Shown: positions 43,676-52,749 of the stretch, piece by piece | Numbering within the stretch: the stretch's first letter is position 1 | How the letters are laid out: each line of letters starts with the position of its first letter | NCBI RefSeq assembly: GCF_000013645.1 | Contig: NC_007951.1 | Coordinates: 4,588,001-4,652,000, forward strand | DNA: 64,000 nucleotides | Reading direction: 5' to 3' | Source: Paraburkholderia xenovorans LB400 | GTDB taxonomy: Bacteria > Pseudomonadota > Gammaproteobacteria > Burkholderiales > Burkholderiaceae | Translations under genes and position numbers: made by a program | Notes under the pieces: model-generated | What the model was told of the DNA's origin: nothing | Seen by the model: only the letters and a program-made list of their open reading frames with translations | Databases searched by the model: none

Positions 43676-44908
43676 TTAGCCGAGCACTGCTTCGACAGCC
43701 CGGACCCGCTCCTGATGCACGGCGTCCTTGATGCCGGCCGGCGCGTCGGCGAGCCGTTTGGCCACGGCGCCGGCGTCCACGCCGCGCGCCGCGACGAGCG
43801 CCACCCTCAACCGCTCGGCCTGCGGATAGTCCCGCATCTCGAACCCCAGCCGCCCACGCGCGTCGGCTTCACAAGCCTGCAAGGCTTCAGCAAAGCGCGC
43901 AGGTTTGCGGATCGCATCGCAGCGCTCGATCAGCCTCACCAGCGCAGCAGCACCCATTTCCATCACGCGATGAATGTTGCCGTGCTCGCGCGCAACCAGC
44001 AGCGCGAGATCGCGGCAATCATTCGGCACCCGGAGCCGCTCGCATAGGGGCTTCAGCAGATCCACGCTGCGCCCTTCGTGGCCGATATGCCGCGGCAGCA
44101 CGTCTTCGGGTGTGGTCGCCTTGCCGAGGTCATGCGTCAGCGCCGCAAACCGGACCGGCAATGTATAACCCTGCTGCGCGGCATGATCGACCACCATCAT
44201 CACGTGCACGCCGGTGTCCACTTCGGGGTGATAGTCGGCGCGCTGCGGCACGCCGAACAGCGCGTCGATTTCCGGCAGAATCCGCGCCAGCGCACCGCAC
44301 TCGCGCAGCACGCCGAACATGCGCGACGGCTTCCTTTCCATCAGACCACGCGACACTTCCTGCCACACGCGTTCGGCCACCAGCGCGTCCACTTCGCCGT
44401 CGGCCACCATCTTGCGCATGAGCGCCAGTGTCTCCGGCGCGACGGTGAAGTCCACAAAACGGGCCGCAAACCGGGCGATCCGTAAAATCCGCACGGGGTC
44501 TTCGAGAAACGCGTCACTGACGTGGCGAAACAGGCGCGCCTGCAAATCACCCTGGCCGTTGAACGGGTCGATCACCGGGCCGGTCAACTCGCCGTCCGGA
44601 CGCACTTCGCGCGCCATGGCGTTGATGGTCAGATCGCGGCGCGCGAGGTCTTCTTCCAGCGTGACATCCGGCGCATAGAAAAACTGGAAACCGTGATAGC
44701 CGGCCGCCGTCTTGCGCTCAGTGCGGGCGAGCGCGTACTCCTCATGAGTCTGCGGATGCAGGAACACCGGAAAATCCTTGCCCACCGGACGGTAGCCTTG
44801 CGCCACCATCTGCTCCGGCGTGGCGCCGACAACCACGTAATCACGATCCTGCACCGGTACGCCCAGTAACTCGTCGCGGATCGCGCCGCCTACTGCATAG
44901 ATGTTCAT
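43676..44908 (-). CDS. cca: Multifunctional CCA tRNA nucleotidyltransferase
   Basis: A 410-residue protein from MNIYAVGGAIRDELLGVPVQ. Class II nucleotidyltransferase motifs: 'GGAIRD', metal-binding DxD in 'VQDRDYVVVG', 'RRDLTINAMA', and 'EDPVRILRIARFAARF'. The C-terminal HD domain ('AALTHDLGKATTPEDVLPRH') gives the 2',3'-cyclic phosphodiesterase/phosphatase activities. It adds or repairs the tRNA 3' CCA. Its ATG overlaps the GST stop; the long upstream extension of the frame is not part of it. Confidence 0.95.
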   Translation of the reverse strand: MNIYAVGGAIRDELLGVPVQDRDYVVVGATPEQMVAQGYRPVGKDFPVFLHPQTHEEYALARTERKTAAGYHGFQFFYAPDVTLEEDLARRDLTINAMAREVRPDGELTGPVIDPFNGQGDLQARLFRHVSDAFLEDPVRILRIARFAARFVDFTVAPETLALMRKMVADGEVDALVAERVWQEVSRGLMERKPSRMFGVLRECGALARILPEIDALFGVPQRADYHPEVDTGVHVMMVVDHAAQQGYTLPVRFAALTHDLGKATTPEDVLPRHIGHEGRSVDLLKPLCERLRVPNDCRDLALLVAREHGNIHRVMEMGAAALVRLIERCDAIRKPARFAEALQACEADARGRLGFEMRDYPQAERLRVALVAARGVDAGAVAKRLADAPAGIKDAVHQERVRAVEAVLG

Positions 44909-45558
44909 GGGCATACGTCTTGATAAGCGATCGCATACGTTTCGCTCAGCGCGTCGTCGATCCACGCTTGCACCGCCGGCAGTTCCGTCACGCGCTGCAC
45001 GTAAGCTCCAGACACGTCCGAGAGCGCCGGCTGCCAGGTCCGGAAGCGCATCACGACCGGCGCGTACATCGCATCGGCAATGCTGAATTCGCCGAACAGA
45101 AACGGGCCGCCATAAGTGTCCAGACAGTCGCGCCAGATCGCCTCGATCCGCGCGATGTCCGCCAGCGCGCCTGGCGTGGCGTTCTTGCCGGGGAACGACG
45201 CGCGAATGTTCATCCACATGTTCGAGCGCAACGCGCCGAAACCCGAGTGCATTTCCGCGCTCACACTGCGCGCGTGGCTACGCGCCGCCGCATCGCGCGG
45301 CCACAGCGCATGTTGAGGGAAACGCTCAGCCAGTGTTTCGGCAATCGCCAGCGAATCCCACGTGGGTTGACCGTCGTCGCCGATCAGACACGGGATCTTG
45401 CCCGGACCCGACGGCGCGAGCGCGAGCACTTTCGAATTGGTGTCCGGCTGATTCAGATGGATCAGCACCTCCTCGAACGGAATGTCGAAATGTTTGAACA
45501 GCAGCCACGGACGCATCGACCATGACGAGTAATTCTTGTCGCCTATAAGCAGCTTCAT
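44905..45558 (-). CDS. Glutathione S-transferase family protein
   Basis: A 217-residue protein: thioredoxin-fold N-terminus 'LLIGDKNYSSWSMRPWLLFK' (Ser-rich active-site loop), cis-Pro region 'GKIPCLIGDDGQPTWDSLAI' with the ES/DS glutathione contact, and an all-helical C-terminus ('FLFGEFSIADAMYAPVVMRF'). Cytosolic conjugation or detoxification. It overlaps cca by 4 bp. Confidence 0.88.
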   Translation of the reverse strand: MKLLIGDKNYSSWSMRPWLLFKHFDIPFEEVLIHLNQPDTNSKVLALAPSGPGKIPCLIGDDGQPTWDSLAIAETLAERFPQHALWPRDAAARSHARSVSAEMHSGFGALRSNMWMNIRASFPGKNATPGALADIARIEAIWRDCLDTYGGPFLFGEFSIADAMYAPVVMRFRTWQPALSDVSGAYVQRVTELPAVQAWIDDALSETYAIAYQDVCP

Positions 45559-45587
45559 GCTTTGAATAAGAAATGAGAAGAAAAAAA

Positions 45588-46541
45588 TCAGCGCCCCGCA
45601 CTCGCGCGAAACGTATCGAAACGCGAACGTGTCGACGCGCCGGTCAGATAGATCGGCGCGATCGTTTCGATGCTGGCCGGCTCGATGCCGAGTTCAGGCG
45701 CAAGCGGTCCGCTCAGCACGTTGTCGACTTTCATCGAATCGAGATTGTCGCGCGAGATCACCGGCTCGCCGGGCGCCATTTCGAAAGTCAACGCCTGCAG
45801 GCGTGCGAACGCCTCCGGCAAACGGATGATGCGCGCATGCTTGCCGATCACGTCGCCGCAATACTTGACGAGATCTTCGAGCGCATAGACCGTCGGACCG
45901 CCCAGTTCATAGGTGCGGCCGCCGGCGGCATCGAGATCGAGCACGTTGACGATCGCCTTCGCCACATCGCCCACATACACCGGCTGGAATTTCGCATCCG
46001 GCATGGCGAGCGGAATCACCGGAAACATCCGTTGCAGGAATGCGAACTTGTTGAGGAATTGATCTTCCGGGCCGAACACCACCGACGGCCGGAAAATCGT
46101 CCATGCGAGATTGGCCGCGTGCACGGCCTTCTCGCCGTCGCCCTTCGAGCGCGTATACATGCTCGGGCCGTTCGGGTCGGCACCCAGCGCGCTGACATGC
46201 AGCAGCCGGTGCACGCCCTTGCCTTCGCACGCGGCCACGATTTTCGTCGGCAACTCCACGTGCATTCGCGCGAACTCCGGACCATATGGCGTGCCGCGTT
46301 TGCCGTGCAGCGTGGCCACGAGATTGATCACGCAATCGGCGCCCTCGACAAAGCGCGCGAGTTGAACCGGATCGAACACGTCCGCTTCGATCACGTCGAT
46401 GGGCAGGAGGGTGAGATGGCGGGCGTTGTAGCGCCGCCGGGTGGCGATGCGCACATCTTTGCCCGCTTCGACGAGGGCATTGACGAGATGGCTGCCGATA
46501 AAACCGGAACCGCCGATGATCGCAATGGCTTTGTGTCGCAT
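45588..46541 (-). CDS. NDUFA9-like NAD(P)-binding epimerase/dehydratase
   Basis: A 317-residue protein from MRHKAIAIIGGSGFIGSHLV (GGSGFIG nucleotide motif). The atypical SDR pattern ('INLVATLHG', 'LLHVSALGADPNGPSMYTRS' where YxxxK is altered to YTRSK, 'FRPSVVFGPEDQFLNKFA') matches the complex I NDUFA9-like group common in beta-proteobacteria. The substrate is unknown; members are linked to quinone or respiratory functions. Confidence 0.85.
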   Translation of the reverse strand: MRHKAIAIIGGSGFIGSHLVNALVEAGKDVRIATRRRYNARHLTLLPIDVIEADVFDPVQLARFVEGADCVINLVATLHGKRGTPYGPEFARMHVELPTKIVAACEGKGVHRLLHVSALGADPNGPSMYTRSKGDGEKAVHAANLAWTIFRPSVVFGPEDQFLNKFAFLQRMFPVIPLAMPDAKFQPVYVGDVAKAIVNVLDLDAAGGRTYELGGPTVYALEDLVKYCGDVIGKHARIIRLPEAFARLQALTFEMAPGEPVISRDNLDSMKVDNVLSGPLAPELGIEPASIETIAPIYLTGASTRSRFDTFRASAGR

Positions 46542-46623
46542 TTTCGACTCCCTGGTGGAAGCCGCGGCAACGGCTGGCGTGGCGCGCCGCCGCCCGGAAC
46601 GGGACGGCGGCGGCACGGCGCGC

Positions 46624-48591
46624 TTACGGTGCGATGTAACCCAGACGCGCCTTCAGCGATTGCGGACGGCCTTCGAACAATGCCGCGTAATAGACCGTGT
46701 TGGACAACACATTCTTAACGTAGTCGCGCGTTTCCTGGAACGGAATCGCCTCGGCGAAGATCGCGCCTTCCACCGGACGCTGCAAGGATTGCCGCCAGCT
46801 GCGCGGACGGCCGGGCCCTGCGTTATAGCCCGCGGTGGCCAGCACGGCGGACCCGTCGAACTGATTGTAGATCATCGACAGATAGTTCGTGCCGAGCAGG
46901 ATGTTGGTGTTGATGTCGTTCATCTGTTCGCGCGAGATTGGACCCAGGCCGATTTTCTTGGCGACCAGTTGCGCGGTGCCCGGCATCAACTGCATCAAAC
47001 CGCTCGCGCCGACCTCGGAGCGCGCATTCATGATGAAGCGCGACTCCTGGCGAATCAGGCCATAGGCCCATTCCACGTCGAGCCCGTTCGACTGCGAATC
47101 GCGCTCGACGATATCCTTGAACGGCGACAGATAACGCAGCGAGAAATCGTGCTCGGTCTTCGTGCGATCCGCCGTGTTGACAGTGCGGTCATACAGCTGG
47201 ATACGGCGTGCGTATTCGGCGGCGGCGAGCAGTTGCCGGTCGCTCATGTTGCGCAGCGGCCAGTTCCATTCGCGATTGCCTTCGAGCCGCAGATTCAGCG
47301 CATAGAAGCGCTGCGCCAGATCGAAGCCGGGCGTATTGCCGGCCTGTTGCACTTCGGCGTCGCTCACCGTGGTTTTCGGCGGGACCGTGATCTTCTGGCC
47401 CAGTTCTTCCGCGGCCAGTTGGCCGTAGAAGTTGTAGCCCCGCGAAATCGATTCGAATTCCTGGGTGGCGGTGGTCGTTTCGCCGGCCTGCTTGAGCGCG
47501 CGAGCGTGCCAATACACCCACGACGGCTGATTGCGCAGCGCCGCCGGCATCTGTTCGATCGACCAGCGCACCATCGTCCAGTCGCCCGCGAGCAAGGCGG
47601 TGCGGGTGCGCCATTCATACGCGGGATTCGACAGCGGCGCGTTCACCGACAGGCGATACCAGTCCACCGCGCCCGGCATCTGCCTGGCCGCTGCCTGATA
47701 CGCAATCGTGCCCCAGCCGATGGCGCGCTCCGGCGAACTCAGCGACGGCGCCACCGAGGCGAACGTGGCCGCGGCCATAGCCGGGTCGTTGCGCGCCATG
47801 CGCGTGATGGCCAGCAACGCGAGTTGATGCGACTGCGTATCCGGTCCGACGCCACGCGCGAGCAGCAACGGCGGCGTGGTGGTGGCCTGATTGAACAGCA
47901 CCGGGTCGGGCGGCTGGTTGCTGAGCGCGTCGACGAGCTTCGCGCCCGTGTTGGTGTAGTTCTGTTCGTAGGCGAGGCGGATCTGTTGCCACACGTCGGC
48001 GGAGCTGAACTGCTGGTTGATGGCGAGCGCGTTGATCAGATCCACGCAGCCGTCGCCGTACCATTTCGGATCGACGAGCAGCGCGCGAGCCGCGTCGGCC
48101 ACGTTCTCGCCGCGCGAGGCGCGCGATTCGAGCGCGTAGCACTTCACCTGCGTGTCGTCGTTCAGCACGAAACGGGCGTATTGCTGATCGAAATTGCGCC
48201 AGTCATGACGAGCGCCGAGCACCGTGAGGTAGTCGTTGCGCAGGCGGTCGGCGATCGCCTGGCCGTCGTACTTCTGCAGGAAGCTCAGCACCGGTGCGTC
48301 CGGCGCGTCGACCCGCGCGTGCCCGCCGGAATCGAACAGTTGCGGCTTGATCTGGAAGTACTCCAGATACGAAGGCGCCGGATAGCTCGGGATCATGCTG
48401 GCCAACTGCGCGGCGCGCGCCGCGTCGTTACTGCGGGCGGCCTCGCGCAGTTGAACGAAGATCTGGTCGTCGTTCGTGAGTTGCGAAAGAGGAAGGGGCT
48501 TGACGGCGGAGGCCGTGCTGCACGCGACGAGCGCCGCGGCGGCAAGCGCCAGACCGGCCGCGCGATATACTCGGTAAAGGCGTTTTGACAT
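46624..48591 (-). CDS. slt: Soluble lytic murein transglycosylase (lipoprotein)
   Basis: A 655-residue protein from 48591. Signal sequence with lipobox-like VACS, a long alpha-superhelical region (about 40-480), then the lysozyme-like catalytic domain with Glu in 'AYGLIRQESRFIMNARSEVG', 'ASGLMQLMPGTAQ' and 'NTNILLGTNYLSMIYNQFDG', 'ATAGYNAGPGR'. It cleaves peptidoglycan to 1,6-anhydro products in the periplasm. Divergent from 5-formyl-THF cyclo-ligase. Confidence 0.93.
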   Translation of the reverse strand: MSKRLYRVYRAAGLALAAAALVACSTASAVKPLPLSQLTNDDQIFVQLREAARSNDAARAAQLASMIPSYPAPSYLEYFQIKPQLFDSGGHARVDAPDAPVLSFLQKYDGQAIADRLRNDYLTVLGARHDWRNFDQQYARFVLNDDTQVKCYALESRASRGENVADAARALLVDPKWYGDGCVDLINALAINQQFSSADVWQQIRLAYEQNYTNTGAKLVDALSNQPPDPVLFNQATTTPPLLLARGVGPDTQSHQLALLAITRMARNDPAMAAATFASVAPSLSSPERAIGWGTIAYQAAARQMPGAVDWYRLSVNAPLSNPAYEWRTRTALLAGDWTMVRWSIEQMPAALRNQPSWVYWHARALKQAGETTTATQEFESISRGYNFYGQLAAEELGQKITVPPKTTVSDAEVQQAGNTPGFDLAQRFYALNLRLEGNREWNWPLRNMSDRQLLAAAEYARRIQLYDRTVNTADRTKTEHDFSLRYLSPFKDIVERDSQSNGLDVEWAYGLIRQESRFIMNARSEVGASGLMQLMPGTAQLVAKKIGLGPISREQMNDINTNILLGTNYLSMIYNQFDGSAVLATAGYNAGPGRPRSWRQSLQRPVEGAIFAEAIPFQETRDYVKNVLSNTVYYAALFEGRPQSLKARLGYIAP

Positions 48592-48611
48592 CGTTGTTTC
48601 TGGAGCGCGAA

Positions 48612-49211
48612 TTGAACCCAAGCATAGCATGCAACCCTGCCGCGGAATCGAAAAAGGCGCTGCGTAAAATGCTATTGGAAGCAAGGCTGCAAGCGGCTTC
48701 CGAGCCCGCGCGCAACACCGCGCTCGCACGGCACCTGCTCGATGCGTTGAAGCAGTACGGCGTGAACAGCGTGGGATTCTACTGGCCGCTCGCCGGCGAA
48801 TTCGACGCCCGCGCCGCGATCTCGATCTGGCTTGCGGCGAACACGCAGCGTGAAGCGAGTTTGCCGGTGGTCAAGGAGCGCGGCGTGCCGCTCGAATTTC
48901 ATGCGTGGGCGCCCGATACGCCGATGAAGATCGGTCATCACAGGATCACCGTGCCGGCTTCCGGGCGGATCGTGATTCCCGAACTGCTGTTCGTGCCGTG
49001 CGTCGGTTTCGACGCCAACGGCTACCGGCTCGGTTACGGCGGTGGCTATTACGATCGCACGCTGGCAGCGTGGCCGGGCGCGACAAAGCCCATCACCGTG
49101 GGTATCGCGTACGAAGCGTGCCGCACGCCCGCATTGGAGCGCGAAGCCCACGACATTCCGCTCGACCTGATCGTCACCGAGGCGGCGCTTTATCCGCGCC
49201 CGGTGGATTAA
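48612..49211 (+). CDS. 5-formyltetrahydrofolate cyclo-ligase
   Basis: A 199-residue protein. TTG at 48612 is preferred because CTGGAG precedes it; TTG starts at 48585 and 48594 would overlap slt. Family marks: 'KKALRKMLLEARL', 'FYWPLAGEFDARAAI', 'LLFVPCVGFDANGYRLGYGG' and 'GYYDRTLA' (ATP/substrate loop). It converts 5-formyl-THF to 5,10-methenyl-THF. Confidence 0.92.
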   Translation: MNPSIACNPAAESKKALRKMLLEARLQAASEPARNTALARHLLDALKQYGVNSVGFYWPLAGEFDARAAISIWLAANTQREASLPVVKERGVPLEFHAWAPDTPMKIGHHRITVPASGRIVIPELLFVPCVGFDANGYRLGYGGGYYDRTLAAWPGATKPITVGIAYEACRTPALEREAHDIPLDLIVTEAALYPRPVD

Positions 49212-49276
49212 ACGTTGGGTGAGCGCGGCACAAGCGGCCGCCCCGCCGCCGCGCAAACCGCGCAAACCGCGCTGCG

Positions 49277-49789
49277 TTATAACGACGCGGCCGCCCGCGC
49301 GGCCGTGTCGTAGAGACCGGACGCGTTGCGCATCAGTTGCGCCGCTTCGCCGATCTGCTCGTTGGTCAGGCCGCTTTCCTTGAGCGTCGAAATCAGACAG
49401 CTCTCGCGCACCTCGCGATATTTCAGACAGAGTTCGCGGCCGGCCTCGGTCGCGGAGAAGAACACTTCCTTGCCGGTCTTTTCGCTTTTTACATACCCTC
49501 TAGCTACGAGCTTCTTCAACGCGTACGTGGCGACGTGCGTGTCTTCGATGTTCAGCACGAAGCAGATGTCCGCCAGCTTCTTGCGGCGCTCGCGGTGGCT
49601 GACGTGATGCAGCAGCGAGACCTCGATGGCGGTCATGTCCTTGTCGCCGGCCGCCGACATGCAGCGCACCATCCATCGGTTGAATGCGTTGCCTGCCATG
49701 ATGAGCGCGTACTCGAGTTCTGACAGTTCCGCGCTGGTCTCGGACACGAGATGTTCCGAGGAGACGATCTTGGTGGGATGGCGCGACAT
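49277..49789 (-). CDS. MarR-like winged-helix regulator
   Basis: A 170-residue protein with a MarR-type winged helix: 'MTAIEVSLLHHVSHRERRKK', 'LADICFVLNIEDTHVATYAL', 'KKLVARGYVKSEKTGKEVFF'. It faces the pxp operon across 207 bp that contain three TTGATA repeats, so it is the probable regulator of pxpBCA and itself. Confidence 0.82.
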   Translation of the reverse strand: MSRHPTKIVSSEHLVSETSAELSELEYALIMAGNAFNRWMVRCMSAAGDKDMTAIEVSLLHHVSHRERRKKLADICFVLNIEDTHVATYALKKLVARGYVKSEKTGKEVFFSATEAGRELCLKYREVRESCLISTLKESGLTNEQIGEAAQLMRNASGLYDTAARAAASL

Positions 49790-49872
49790 GGCGAGGATTC
49801 TCGAGAGGCAATTGGGGAAGGTGTCGGGAGTGTACGACGAGCGCCCGATCCAGGGGAGCCTGGCAAAAACGC

Positions 49873-49904
49873 TTATTGATAAATTGTTGATATTTTATTG
49901 ATAA
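49873..49904. promoter_or_regulatory. Three TTGATA repeats at 11-bp spacing
   Basis: TTGATA occurs at 49876, 49887 and 49898, exactly one helical turn apart, inside two direct copies of TTATTGATAA (49873-49882 and 49895-49904). They lie in the AT-rich spacer between the MarR-like gene and pxpB. They look like an operator for the MarR-like protein. Confidence 0.6.
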
Positions 49905-49996
49905 TGTACGCTTCAATCGTCGCCTGCCCGATGCCGATAACCGGTCAAAGGGTGCGCCGTGCCCGAATCCTCCCACTCGACCTGGGCTGTTAACCC

Positions 49997-50650
49997 ATGA
50001 GCCAACCAAGAATCTTTCCGCTCGGCGATACCGCGCTAGTCTGCGAAGCGCCGCCGCCCGCCACGCTGGAATGCCAGCGTCGGGTGTGGGCGGCCGCCGA
50101 AGCCGCGCGCGAATGGCCGCATGTGCTGGAAGTGGTGCCGGGCATGAACAACCTCACCCTCGTTTTCGACCCGCTCGAAGCCGACCGCGACGCCCTGGTG
50201 AGTCACCTGCAGGCGGCCTGGAATGCGGTGAGCGACGCGCCCGCGCCAGGCCGCGAAGTCGAGATTCCGGTGCAGTACGGCGGCGAGTTCGGCCCTGATC
50301 TGCACGAGGTCGCCAATCACACGGGCTTGAGCGTGCGCGAGGTCGTCGAACGTCATTCGAAGGGCGACTACGTGGTGTTCTTCCTCGGCTTCCAGCCGGG
50401 CTTCGCCTATATGGGCGGACTCGAAGCCGCGCTGCACACGCCGCGCCGCGCGTCGCCGCGGCTCGAAGTGCCGGCCGGATCCGTCGGCATCGGCGGCGAG
50501 CAGACCGGCATCTATCCGGCCACCTCGCCCGGCGGCTGGCAGTTGATCGGCCGCACCGAGTTGCCGCTGTTCGACCCGGCGCGCCGGCCGCCCACGCTGC
50601 TGCAGCCGGGCGACCTGGTGCGCTTCACCATCGCGGGGATACACGCATGA
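49997..50650 (+). CDS. pxpB: 5-oxoprolinase subunit PxpB
   Basis: A 217-residue protein of the KipI/allophanate-hydrolase-subunit-1 type: 'MSQPRIFPLGDTALVCEAPP', 'VLEVVPGMNNLTLVFDPL', 'FFLGFQPGFAYMGGLEAALH', 'PRRASPRLEVPAGSVGIGGE', 'QTGIYPATSPGGWQLIGRTE'. With PxpC and PxpA it hydrolyses 5-oxoproline to glutamate using ATP. Its stop overlaps the pxpC start (ATGA). Confidence 0.93.
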   Translation: MSQPRIFPLGDTALVCEAPPPATLECQRRVWAAAEAAREWPHVLEVVPGMNNLTLVFDPLEADRDALVSHLQAAWNAVSDAPAPGREVEIPVQYGGEFGPDLHEVANHTGLSVREVVERHSKGDYVVFFLGFQPGFAYMGGLEAALHTPRRASPRLEVPAGSVGIGGEQTGIYPATSPGGWQLIGRTELPLFDPARRPPTLLQPGDLVRFTIAGIHA

Positions 50651-51699
50651 TCGATGTGATTCGCGCGGGTCTGCTGACCACCATTCAGGATCTCGGCCGC
50701 CACGGCTATCGGCATCTGGGGGTCGCAATGGGCGGCGCGCTCGATCGTCTGTCGCTCGAAGTGGGCAACCGGCTGGTCGGCAACCGCCCCGATGCGGCGG
50801 GACTCGAAATCACCTTCGGTCCGACCGTGCTGCGCTTTCTACGCGCCACGCGGGTGGCGATCACCGGCACCGAATTCGGCGCGACGCTCGACGGCAAGCC
50901 GGTCTACTCGTGGTGGAGCCTGCCGGTACAGGCGGGCCAGGAACTGGTGCTGAACGCAGCCAAACGCGGCATGCGCGGTTATGTGTGCGTGGCGGGCGGC
51001 GTCGACGTCCTGCCGATGCTCGGCTCGCGCAGCACCGATCTCGCCGGCCATTTCGGCGGACTCGGCGGCCGCGCGCTGCGCGACGGCGACCGTTTGCCGG
51101 TCGGCGCGCCGCCGCAACGCGGCCATGCCGGCTTTGCGCCCGAGGCGCCGGAGTTCGGCGTGAAGGCGCCCGCCTGGTGCAAGTTCGTGCTGGTTCACGA
51201 GCCGCTGCGGCGTGGCCGCCATCCGTCGGGCGTGCCGTGGGCGGTGCCGATCCGTGTGCTGCGCGGACCGGAATACGAGAGCTTCACCGACGAAGCCCAC
51301 GAATCGTTCTGGTCCGACGAATGGCTCGTCACGCCGAACAGCAACCGCATGGGCTACCGCCTTGCGGGCGCCGGTCTCAAACGCACCCGCAAAACCGATC
51401 TGCTGTCGCACGCGGTCTTGCCCGGCACGATTCAGGTGCCGCCGAACGGCCAGCCGATCGTGCTGATGAGCGACGCGCAGACCACCGGCGGCTACCCGAA
51501 GATCGGCGCGGTGATCCAGGCCGACCTCTGGAAGCTCGCGCAGGTGCGCCTGAACGCATCCGTCCGCTTTATCCCGACGACGCTCTACGAGGCGCGCCAG
51601 GCTCTACTCGAAGAACGCACGTATTTGCGGCAGATCGACGCTGCGATCGCGATGCATGAAGAACGCTGCGCGCGCCAGTCGGCCGTCGCGGCGCTGTGA
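50647..51699 (+). CDS. pxpC: 5-oxoprolinase subunit PxpC
   Basis: A 350-residue protein of the KipA/allophanate-hydrolase-subunit-2 type: 'IRAGLLTTIQDLGRHGYRHL', 'GAALDRLS'-like start region, 'RGYVCVAGGVDVLPMLGSRS', 'SNRMGYRLAGAGLKRTRKTD', 'ILMSDAQTTGGYPKIGAV'-like end. Normal length; second gene of pxpBCA. Confidence 0.92.
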   Translation: MIDVIRAGLLTTIQDLGRHGYRHLGVAMGGALDRLSLEVGNRLVGNRPDAAGLEITFGPTVLRFLRATRVAITGTEFGATLDGKPVYSWWSLPVQAGQELVLNAAKRGMRGYVCVAGGVDVLPMLGSRSTDLAGHFGGLGGRALRDGDRLPVGAPPQRGHAGFAPEAPEFGVKAPAWCKFVLVHEPLRRGRHPSGVPWAVPIRVLRGPEYESFTDEAHESFWSDEWLVTPNSNRMGYRLAGAGLKRTRKTDLLSHAVLPGTIQVPPNGQPIVLMSDAQTTGGYPKIGAVIQADLWKLAQVRLNASVRFIPTTLYEARQALLEERTYLRQIDAAIAMHEERCARQSAVAAL

Positions 51700-51719
51700 T
51701 ACTGAGGCAGAGGAACATC

Positions 51720-52472
51720 ATGGAAATCGATTTGAACGCCGATCTGGGCGAAGGCTGCGGGTCCGACGAGGCGCTGCTCGATCTGGTCAGCTCGGCGAAT
51801 ATTGCGTGCGGCTGGCATGCGGGCGGCGCCAATGCGATGCGCGACTGCGTGCGCTGGGCGGTGCAGAAAGGCGTGTCGATCGGCGCGCATCCGAGCTTCA
51901 ACGATCCGGAAAATTTCGGCCGCAAGGAAATGGATCTGCCGGCCAACGACATCTACGCGGGCGTGCTGTATCAACTCGGCGCGCTGTCCGCGATCGCCCA
52001 GGCCGAGGGCGGCCGCGTCGCGCACGTCAAGCCGCACGGTGCGCTCTATAACCAGGCCGCGCGCGACAGCAGGATCGCCGACGCGATCGTTTCGGCGGTG
52101 CACGATTTCGACCCGTCGGTGGCGGTGTTCGCGCTGGCCAACAGTGGACTCGTGACGGCGGCGCGCAACGTGGGTCTCATCGCCGTCGAAGAAGTTTTCG
52201 CTGATCGCGGCTATCGCGCGGACGGCTCGCTGGTGCCGCGCAAAGAACCCGGCGCGCTGCTCGACGACGAAGACAAGGTGCTGGCGCGCACGCTCTCGAT
52301 GATTCGCGAGCAGCGCGTACAGGCCGTGGACGGTCAATGGGTGCCGCTGAACGCACAGACCATCTGCCTGCATGGCGACGGCCCGCATGCGCTGGCGTTC
52401 GCGCGGCGCATCCGCGGCGCGCTCCAGGACGCCGGCATCGAAGTCCACGCGGCCGGCGCCGCCCGCGCCTGA
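51720..52472 (+). CDS. pxpA: 5-oxoprolinase subunit PxpA (LamB/YcsF family)
   Basis: A 250-residue protein from MEIDLNADLGEGCGSDEALL (start 51720; the frame upstream is not conserved). LamB/YcsF marks: 'SSANIACGWHAGGANAMRDC', 'IGAHPSFNDPENFGRKEMDL', 'HVKPHGALYNQAARD', 'EVFADRGYRADGSLVPRKEP', 'ICLHGDGPHALAFARRI'. Third subunit of the ATP-dependent 5-oxoprolinase. Confidence 0.94.
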   Translation: MEIDLNADLGEGCGSDEALLDLVSSANIACGWHAGGANAMRDCVRWAVQKGVSIGAHPSFNDPENFGRKEMDLPANDIYAGVLYQLGALSAIAQAEGGRVAHVKPHGALYNQAARDSRIADAIVSAVHDFDPSVAVFALANSGLVTAARNVGLIAVEEVFADRGYRADGSLVPRKEPGALLDDEDKVLARTLSMIREQRVQAVDGQWVPLNAQTICLHGDGPHALAFARRIRGALQDAGIEVHAAGAARA

Positions 52473-52541
52473 GCGCCGGCCCCGGCACAAGCCGGACGCA
52501 TTCATCCGGGCACGAGCCGGACAGCGCGATTCAACCCCTGC

Positions 52542-52586
52542 GCACCTGGTCAACGCCCCGCCTGACGCGGGGCGTTGACCAGGTGC
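52542..52586. repeat. 45-bp perfect inverted repeat (20-bp arms, 5-bp loop)
   Basis: Left arm 52542-52561 (starts GCACCTGGTCAACG), loop CTGAC, right arm 52567-52586, with all 20 positions complementary. It lies between pxpA and the DUF969 gene and has no T-run on either side. It could be a Rho-independent-like RNA structure separating the two halves of the cluster, an mRNA-stabilising hairpin, or a mobile palindromic element. The rest of 52473-52749 has no gene. Confidence 0.75.
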
Positions 52587-52749
52587 AGGACGCATTGCAG
52601 TACCCGCAGTCGATCAGCAGGTGCAGGTGTAGTTCGAAGCAGACGCGGCCATCAAGAGCCGTGGCAACAAGACGGCGCCCGGACCCTCGGGAGCCGTCCC
52701 ACGTTAGCCGCCACAAGCGGCAAGGTTGAAACCCTGTTTGGAGATCCAG

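Noticed and set aside
46441..48588. A 715-codon plus-strand frame opposite slt
   Set aside because: Antisense shadow of slt, rich in Arg/His/Val, with no domain recognised.
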